Shown piece after piece: positions 56,151 to 64,000 of a stretch of 64,000 nt of DNA. Source of the DNA: Camellia lanceoleosa (taxonomy: Eukaryota > Streptophyta > Magnoliopsida > Ericales > Theaceae). The stretch spans positions 39,068,190 through 39,132,189 of the forward strand of contig CM045761.1 in NCBI GenBank assembly GCA_025200525.1. Direction: 5' to 3'. The position numbers and the translations under genes are program-made. Under the pieces are notes generated by a model, which was not told the DNA's origin, did no database searches, and was given only the letters and a program-made list of their open reading frames with translations. Position 1 is the stretch's first letter. Each line of letters starts with the position of its first letter.

Positions 56151-57464
56151 TTTTTATTTTTATTTTTTTGATCGGCAAAGAAAAATTTCATTTAACAGCA
56201 TAAAATTAAAAGTACAGGAAGATGAGATGCATCGAGAGAGATTCGGAAGTATAAAAATACCCCTACTACTGCTACTCGCATCCATACAACCAACCCCTAA
56301 GCCTCTCGATTTTTAAATAAAAAAGTTAAGAAGAACTTAACTATAAAAATAAAAATACATGAGTCCACTCATAATCAACCCACCAAAACACCCAAAACAA
56401 ACTAAAACTAAAACTAAAACAAAACCATAACACCCAAAGCAGCCAAAACCAAACCAGAACTACATCTAATCAACGAACCCCCTCTGCCAAACCCACACCC
56501 CTGCAGCACCAACTCCCAAAGCCCCCACACCTAGCTGCACCAACTCCCAAGGCCCCACACCTCTCCTGCCACAACCACTCCTGAGCTGCTGACCACGCCA
56601 CCCCTAGCTCCTGCAACTCCCACCTCCCAAAGCCCAACCGGCCCAGAACACTCCATGCCACCACCGGGAAAACCGATGGAGGCAGAAACAACACCCACCG
56701 AACACTCCATGCCACCACCGGCCAAGAACACTCCTGCAACTCCCCTGCTGGAGGCAGAAACAACACCCACTGATCAACTCCCATCAGGTCTACTACTTGC
56801 ACACACCCGATATACTCACACCCAAAACCTCGCCTAAGCCTCAGCTGCTGCCAAAACTCCAAACCAACACCTGAAAACCAAAAACCAAACTGCTGCAACT
56901 CCGACCCCTGATAACATCCAAACGGTTGAGGCTAAAAGAATGCCTTTGGACAGAACTTCGAACTCACACCAAGGAACCACACGCCCACCGCACAGCGACC
57001 ACCCACAGGGACACTCACCCCTCAAACTCACCCGCGAAGAGAAGCGCTCGAGTAACACCCGGACAGAACTGGAGCACCTACGCCACCCTTGTTACCGCCC
57101 AAACAGGGCATCAAAACTCCTCCACCAAACTGATCCAGAGAGCACCCCTCAAGCTCCTACCTCGCCCGAAAGCGCTCGAATGAAAGTCCTGGACGACCCT
57201 GATGCATCAGCAGTAACGGCATGGTTAAAACACAAACCCGACGGCCCCAGAACGACCCCCGCAGCAACAAGAACACGCCTAGGTGGGGAAAATGAGGGAC
57301 TCAATTTTATTGAACAACAACAAACACCGAAAAAGAGCTAGGCCAGCCGACCGCCATAGCCAAAGGCGGCCGGCCAGCCCAAACAGAGGCGAGGGAAGGA
57401 GGTTTTAGAGAGAGAGAGAGGTTTTAGAGAGAGAGAAAAAAGAAATGGTCTGAGTTAATGGGTG
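56151..57464 (-). mobile_element. Retroposon-like insertion with poly(A) tail on the minus strand, 1.3 kb
   Basis: Copy L is uninterrupted here (ctatcacttaatgggtgac), so this is an insertion. cacttaa flanks both sides. The left end is T-rich and followed by gatcggcaaagaaa, like a LINE tail on the minus strand. The right end has gttttagagagagagag twice. The body (56470-57340) is far more GC-rich than its surroundings and contains a duplicated block (actccatgccaccaccgg and ggaggcagaaacaacaccca). No known protein is recognised, and the long frames on both strands look compositional. Confidence 0.55.
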
Positions 57465-59369
57465 ACACTTAATGGGTGACAAGTTGAGCTATTTGACGAG
57501 TTTTGCTAAGCACATGCAGTTATGAATTTGAAATTTTTCAATGTCGCCTTGAGTTAAAATCAATGGCTTAATTTTACTAATTTATATACATATATCTTCT
57601 ATTGTAGCAAATGTTTTGAGGCATTTTTTTTCTTTCTTTCTTTTTTCTTTTTTGCATATGAAAGTTTCCATTTTGAGGGTGTACAGGATGAAAAGGGCTA
57701 TGCATGTTTTTTTGTCTAATTTACTGGTCAACCAATTTACCAAATGACCCTTGAAACCCTAATCCCATTCTCAACCTAGTATTTATCAACCATGACATTT
57801 GGCTTAGTGATTGTGTAGCATCATTTTTGATGTGAGGTCTCAGGTTCAACTCTTATGGAGAGGAGTTTGATACCTGTTGTAATAGTTATTGATTTATTTC
57901 TTTCCCCCTCCCTCCCCCTCCCCCATTATGAGAGTTGTATGTGATTAGTAGTGATTGCTAGGCTTGACTTGTGTGCTGGTAGATTAGTTGGTAGAATTTG
58001 TTAATCTGTTAGACTATATAAATATTTCTCTTAATGTAATTACTGTTCTATCAAGAACAACAACAACAACAACAAAAAACAAAAAAAAAAAAAAACAAAA
58101 AACAAAAACAAACAGATATTCATCCAATTCTCTAAGGACCTGGTTGATTGGTTGGATTATGGTATAAAATTAGAAATATTAATCTATAAGACTCACATTC
58201 CATTGTATAGTTACAATTTTTGTTATCCAAATTAAATTTCAATGGACATTTTATTCAACAAAATTAATGAAATTTTTTATCTTACAAGTAATAATATAAA
58301 AACAAAATATAACTAAAATTACATATTTTATAATCATTGCAGAATAAACATGGACAAGAGTGAATTATTTTTCTTACTAATTCAGTTGGATAGTAAATTC
58401 TACACTAATATCATAAATTATAATCCCCTCACTATTAATTATGTTAATCAAACAACCCCTAAAAAATAGTATGAAAAAATTGTACTTTGGATGGTATGCT
58501 TATGAAAATTAGCTGAGATTGTATACTATATGCTATTCAAGCTAAGTTTGGTTGGTTAGAAGTGTGAAACCCATGGGATTGCCAATCCAGTCCCTAGCCC
58601 ATGGAGTAAAACAAGCATGGGCTGAAAAAAATGCTTCAATTGATTCCCTTTAAAAGCCGAGCTATTATTGTTGTTTTTGTTGTTATTGCTTTAATGTGAT
58701 TATAGAAGCCTTAGACAGAAACCAAGATTTTATTCCTAGAAAGCAATACATTTAGTGTCAAGTATAAATAATCAAAAATTAAGATTCTAAGATTAAAAAG
58801 AAATAATAAAAGTGAAAAACACAAAAAGAAACTTAATGAGCTATTGCTTCATGATTGGCCAAAGGATGTATATAGGATGTTTAATTAAAATAAAATGGTC
58901 TTTGTGATTTCTCTAATATCATGAGGGAAATGTTATATCTACCACCCTTGCTTTTACTACGTCTATCAATTTTAATTAAACTAGAAGGCTATTTACTAAG
59001 CAAAAATATAATGTAGTTATAAAATTTTAAAACCATGTTAGTTTGTAAAATAAATTTATAAATTTTATCTATATGTATAACGTTAATCTCATAAAAATAT
59101 CAATGCCATTAAGCTTACAAAGGAATTTATTCAAGTTGAAGGATATCTATTTCCACCAAAATATACATTTTTTTTTTATTATTTTAAATCTGAAAAGATC
59201 CTGCAAATGTCGTCCAAAACGCAAGCTACCTAATTTTAGTTTCTTTGATCTTTCAAGTACAAATAATAGCTCAAAAGAAACAGGAAATGACAAAAAATAA
59301 AAAATAAATATGAGATGGACCAAAATTAGACAATGAGTTTCACTACCTGGAGTAAAATCCATTAAATCT

Positions 59370-59820
59370 CAAAATTCATATCACTGGCCGTAGGGTTTTC
59401 CCTATCATACGAAGGCCAACTGGTGTTATACACTCCATGAAGTATTTGGTTTTCAAAATTATGAATTCCCTAAATTATAGATTCTAGTGGTGGTTCACTT
59501 GGTGGTCTGGAAGGCCATACCTTGTAAGATAGATTCTGGAGGTTTGGAAGTAGATTGTCTAGAAGTGTCAGGTAAATATACCCTATATGATGGTGTAAAC
59601 CTGGACCTAGGTCTAGACATACTTTTAGTCAAAGGACGAATTGGTGATACACGTTTCCTCCTTGTGTCTGGATGACTTGGTCGAGAGTTAGACGTACAAT
59701 AGGTCTTGCTGGAACAACCTTTGGTATTTTCCATTTTTTTGAAAGGTAATATCATGCCAAGGTATCATTCTGGGGACTGCTACTTGAGAGTTAAACCTCT
59801 AGGATACCACTAAGTATCCA
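59370..59820 (-). pseudogene. Pararetrovirus-like movement-protein-region fragment, copy R
   Basis: This is the counterpart of 33850-34320. A one-base loss in a C/A run near 59738 shifts the frame relative to copy L. Otherwise the same segments are recognisable. Confidence 0.5.
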
Positions 59821-59880
59821 TGGATTACAGTTAAACCAAAAGGCCCATCTAGTAAAACTCCTCAGGAAGAATCCAGTACT

Positions 59881-61082
59881 ATGAAAGAAGCACTTCTTTC
59901 TAATCTATAAAACACTTTTCCACCGACACCTCTTACAGAAGAAACAATATCCATTATTGAGAAACATGATGAACAATGAGAAATTAAGAGGTAGTATCTT
60001 ACCACTCAAGTTTTTCCACCTCATTTTGACCAGTATCACTATGTCTATGAGCAAATTCTCATTGGCATTGCTTTCGTTGAATTTAGCCACACCCTTGTGG
60101 AACCAGACCGGACAAATAGCCCTCTTCGATTTCGTAAGGCTATCATCAGAAATATCATGTCTATTTCTACTTGGAGGATACATCCTCATACTACCAGACA
60201 ACTCAGTATTAAATCCAGAGAACATAAATTCGGTTATTGGGATAATATTGATGCTTTTTCTAAAGCATTTTATTATCAGAATTCAGTTAACAATCATTCT
60301 TGATTTTTCAAAATTTACCAAGATGTGTTAAAATCTAGCATACCTAATTGTTCTATCTTTGGTGGAATAAATTTGGTCCACCCATGGATATCTTACCAGA
60401 AATACTTCGACCAAAATTTAGTGAATGGCAAGTAGCCTATTCTCATAGTCCAGGCAACCGAGAAATTACCATGTCCAAATCTTCGATCATTTTTGTTATT
60501 AATTTTGGAATTCCTTGGATTTGGAAATGGGATTTTCAGTGCGATTATTTGCAAACCAATATTCCCACTCGAAAAGAGTGTTTTATGCCAAGTGATGGAG
60601 TAAAGGTATGGATCCCCACCAAGATGAACTTATCCAAAAAATAAAAACTAACACTAAAGCTTGTTGGGATATGGCACCCAAGGCCATTCCTCCTTTAGTA
60701 TCATCCAACAATCGATTCTTGGATATCCAAGAAGCTCTTCGTAAACAATTTCCAGATATCTCATAAACAGAATTAATTGTCAAAATGAATGGATTACATG
60801 AAGGAGAAATTTCTTCAGACCATTACCAGCCAATCCCGATCTAGAGATGATACATCCATACACATTGTGTCAGCACATAGTGATGAAAATGAAGATGAAA
60901 CAGCAATAGTACTAGCCACTCAAGCTCTATGTAGCAATGAAGGCCCAGTCTTAGCTAGAGAATCACAAAATCCATATGATCACATCATTGCAACAGAAAA
61001 CATTGGAGATTTTTGGGATTCTTTCACAGGCATGATATCTGATGCCTTACCAAAAGACAAAAAGGGAAAAGGAAAAACCTAA
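59881..61082 (+). pseudogene. Pararetrovirus-like polyprotein fragment, copy R
   Basis: This is the counterpart of 34361-35608, more decayed. Stops occur near 59908, 59978 and 59992, and a 15-base gap follows EKHDEQ. A frameshift lies near 60350 and stops near 60594. It keeps FPPHFDQYHYVYEQIL and IGDFWDSFTGMISDAL. At 60237-60239 it has Trp where copy L has a stop, so some stops arose after the duplication. Confidence 0.52.
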
Positions 61083-61330
61083 TTTCTCGCTACCAGAACT
61101 TCTTTCCAAATAAGCATCAACACAAAGCGACAACCACCAGTAAAAACAAATAATGCAACTTCCAGAAAAGCAAATTCTTTGTCTGCCATCTAGAAAAAGA
61201 GTTCACAACTTTCCTGCTCCTCGACAAAAAGGATAAGATTTGCTTTCGACAGAAGACATAGATGATCGACTCCAATCCATCAAGGACACGCAACCTGTCT
61301 TCACCATTATCTTTTTTTATTTTAAAATTT

Positions 61331-61453
61331 GTCTATAAAAGGAAAGGTTTCACACTTGTTGAAACACGCACAATTTTAATCTTTCTTTTGGCATCTCTTC
61401 CTCTATTCCTTGTAATATATCAAGTAGTTGTATTGCCGGTTTGAACGAATAAA
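61331..61453 (+). promoter_or_regulatory. Promoter-like TATA box and poly(A) signal, copy R
   Basis: gtctataaaagg (61331 on) and aataaa (61448-61453) have the same spacing as in copy L. Confidence 0.48.
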
Positions 61454-61966
61454 AGTATTTAGTAAGTATTTCTTTTATGTATGCCTGTTAGATTACTTGC
61501 TTTTTTATGTGAAATAATATAATTTCATAAGCATCGACATTCTTTGTATTTAAATTTATTATCAGATAATTATTTATGACCATCTATAATACCAGTACTT
61601 GAAGAACTTGATCCCCAGATAGCTGTAATAAAACAGAAGATCCAAGAAGAGATCTAATATTTGGTGGCCTTTTTTAGGCTTCCTTCCCAATAGTAGAATA
61701 GTTAATAAGACCATATATGGCATAATTTGAGTTCAGTATAGTCATAATATGGGTCGTAGTATTCTTGGGTTTGTGCTAATTAGGGACTGATCAGATTAAG
61801 GATAAGTGGGATGTCACCCAAGTCTTGTATGGGCTTTTACGGTCGTTTTTGCAATAATCGCTTTTAAGACCCTGGTTCCCAATAAGTCGGTGACAAACGT
61901 GCTTATGTTGTAACCCAACTTTAAATTGCTTTATTATGTTATCTCTTTGAGGTTAGCTTTATTCAT
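61454..61966. other. Leader-like non-coding stretch, copy R
   Basis: It matches 35942-36449 with scattered differences. No coding potential is seen. Confidence 0.5.
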
Positions 61967-61978
61967 TTTTTTTATCAA

Positions 61979-62018
<40 letters not shown>

Positions 62019-63705
62019 TTACATATGAAATTACATCAATAAAGTAGAGCACTACAACAAAAAGCGCTTTTGGCGACTAAAACTTCAATTTTCGTCGCTG
62101 AAACTAGAAGAAATGGCGACTAAAATGGAATTAGTCGCCAAAATTGATAACTTTTCCCGACTAAAACAGTGTAGTCGCCAAATGTAAGTGTTTTAGCGAC
62201 TAAAAGGCAGTTTAGTCGCCGAATGTAGGCTTTTTAGCGACTAAAGGTTGTTTAGTAGCCAAAACTCATAGTTTTTCGCGACTAAAATGATTTAGTAGCC
62301 AAATGTGACGGATTTGGCGACTAAATCTGAATTTCATCGCCGATTACAGGTGTTTTGCCGACTAAAAACTGTTTCGTCTCCCAAAGATCAAGAATTGGCG
62401 ACTAAAATTTAGTTTCGTCGCCAAAGTAGAGGTTTTGGCGACTAAAATTTAGTTTAGTTGCCAAAAGTGCTATCCTTAGGCGGAATTGAATTCTTTTAGC
62501 GACAGAAAACAAATTAGTAGCCAAAAAATGAAGAATTGGCGACTAAAATTCAGATTTAGTCACCGAAAGTACTATCATATTTTTTTTAGTAACTAATTTA
62601 TTTTTTACATAAATAATATTAAATAAAAATAATTATTTATATATATATATATAATTTTCTATTAATACCAGTAAAAATAGTATATAAATAATATATGTTG
62701 CAATAATAATCATGTGATATGGTAGTGGCGTAGTGGGGGACGAAGTGTTGGTACAGTTCAAGGTGTTGGGACTGGACGCTGGGTTAGGTTCGATACTTGG
62801 GAGCAGAGGCAATTCTTTTTTTCTTTTTTTTTGAAAAATGGTTTTGGCGACTAAAGAGTTTAGTCGCCGAAAGGTATGCGTTTTGGCGACGAAAAGTTTA
62901 GTCACGGAAAGGTGTAAATAATAAATAAAAAAAAATCACTATTGGCGACTAAAAGTTTAGTCGCTAAATGTAAAGTTTCCAAAAATGGAATTGCATTTGG
63001 CGACAAATTGTTTCGTCGCTGAAGACATATATATTGGCGACTAACAGTTTTTTAGTCGCCAAAGGCATCCGCGACCATATATTGGCGACAAGACGGGTGA
63101 CTAAAATTTTTAGTCGGGAAAAGTGAAATTTCGACATTTGGCGACTAAAATAGGACCTTTGGCGACTAAAAATTTGGTCGCCAAAGGTGTTTTTTTTTTG
63201 TAGCGGAGGCAAGGGCAGAAAACATCATAGTATAACTTCCTAATCCCAATTGGGTTAGTACCAAGAAGAACACCCAATCATATGCTAGCTCAAGCCAAAA
63301 AAGTTGGTGACAACCAATAGAAAAGGAAAAGAACAAGACAAACAATCACAGTTCTCAACACAATAATACAACAAATTTAGCAAATATCAAAACCAAAGAC
63401 CACCATCGCAAAGATATAAAGACACAGCAGCAGGCACCTCTGAATCTCCTATGTTCCTTCTCTGCAGCATAGCTCTCAGATGCACTTTCTCACCTGCTGA
63501 ATGCTTAACACAATTTCATTTATAGAATAGAAACAACCTAGATCATGTGATTTCATCCAAAGGGCCACTCTTACTTTGATTAGGTTACATAATTCTTCTA
63601 GATTTGGTTGAGTATCAGCAAAAGTGCACCTATTTCTATATTTCCACACAGACCAAATCACTGCTATAGGGATAGCTCTCCATACTTGCCTTTCATTCTT
63701 CCTAT
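61967..63705 (-). mobile_element. L1-type LINE 3' end, copy R, split by a CACTA element
   Basis: The tail is at 61967-62040, with an A run (61979-62016). The coding remnant at 63476-63705 reads IWSVWKYRNRCTFADTQPN and LIKVRVALWMKSHDL, matching 36795-37020. The 5' boundary at about 63705 abuts a phrase also present at 41737-41766. Confidence 0.78.
62050..63205. mobile_element. Non-autonomous CACTA element, 1156 bp, with dense GGCGACTAAA repeats
   Basis: The ends are CACTACAACAAAAA and TTTTTGTAGCG (last copy one transition from GTAGTG). A 3-bp duplication gag flanks it (62047-62049, 63206-63208). The empty site is in copy L at 36533-36535. Throughout, ggcgactaaa and tttagtcgcc alternate in both orientations, leaving only a short unique centre (62580-62830). 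No transposase. Confidence 0.87.
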
Positions 63706-64000
63706 TTATTTTAGGATTAGAGATGTGAACCTGATAAGTAGGTATCTTTGTGTCTACTTTTTTGGTTTATCTTTTTGTTTTCGGGTTTGGTGGTGTGGAC
63801 TCTCCTTTTTCCTCGCTGCGCCTTTCGGAAAGGGTTTGAAATAAAAGGCCTCACAGTTTGGACTCCCGCGGTTTTGAATCTAGTCTCACAAGTGCAATGT
63901 GAAACTGATAAACACCAAAGAGTCCAAATCCGACAAACCTTTTGGAAAATTGATTTTAAATCAAATAATGCCAAAATTGAACTGTTTTGCCAGATACAGA
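63706..64000. other. Right-edge sequence, unassigned
   Basis: A phrase shared with 41737-41766 is followed by mixed sequence with no recognised gene. It includes a GC-richer patch (cgctgcgcctttcgg near 63815). Confidence 0.4.

Larger units (their letters stand above)
55875..63705. repeat. Duplicated segment, copy R
   Basis: It is a direct-orientation counterpart of 4867-5610 plus 31572-37020. It lacks the CACTA, two MITE and small CACTA-like insertions of copy L. It has its own insertions at 56151-57464 and 62050-63205. 57970-59340 is AT-rich and without genes. Confidence 0.88.

Noticed and set aside
56470..57341. Long frames on both strands in the GC-rich retroposon
   Set aside because: Several overlapping frames and biased residues with no recognisable domain point to composition and not a gene.

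Overview
The window looks like a plant nuclear chromosome, most likely a eudicot. It is AT-rich and packed with nested transposable elements. It holds one apparently intact, intron-bearing alpha-type carbonic anhydrase gene (42299-54425, plus strand, six exons totalling 810 nt including the stop). Nearly everything else is mobile DNA or its debris: Ty3/gypsy and Ty1/copia LTR elements, L1-type LINEs, CACTA, hAT, Mutator-like and Tourist-like DNA transposons, and a pararetrovirus-like fragment present twice.

Region by region. 1-2993 is the 3' end and LTR of a chromodomain Ty3/gypsy element that landed inside an L1-type LINE, whose 3' part runs 2994-4866. 4867-5610 plus 31572-37220 is copy L of a duplicated segment. 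It is split by a CACTA transposon (5611-31571, 3-bp TSD act). A Tat-type Ty3/gypsy element (5639-26059, minus) sits in the left tip of that CACTA element. A third element, a chromodomain Ty3/gypsy (10567-19982, minus), is inserted in the last codons of the Tat integrase. The right part of the CACTA element carries exons and introns of a sphingosine-1-phosphate lyase gene (29031-29800), so it is a gene-capturing, non-autonomous element.

37550-42230 is a mosaic of partial duplicates, LINE tails, MITEs and hAT/MULE elements leading up to the carbonic anhydrase promoter. Intron 4 of that gene has swollen to 6.9 kb, mostly through a gag-only copia element (45271-50970, perfect aggag TSD). Intron 5 carries a 1.8-kb Mutator-like element with a 22-bp minisatellite. 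Copy R of the duplicated segment (about 55875-63705) follows the gene. Copies L and R each preserve empty sites for insertions found in the other, so insertion boundaries and target-site duplications can be read directly.

The parts do not form an operon or pathway. The biological content is one secreted carbonic anhydrase gene in a zone of repeated insertion and segment duplication, plus captured host-gene fragments. The most unusual features are a palindromic CGCTCGAGCG array shared by LTRs of three different retroelement families, the captured lyase fragment, and a head-to-head inverted pararetrovirus-like fragment present in both duplicate copies.
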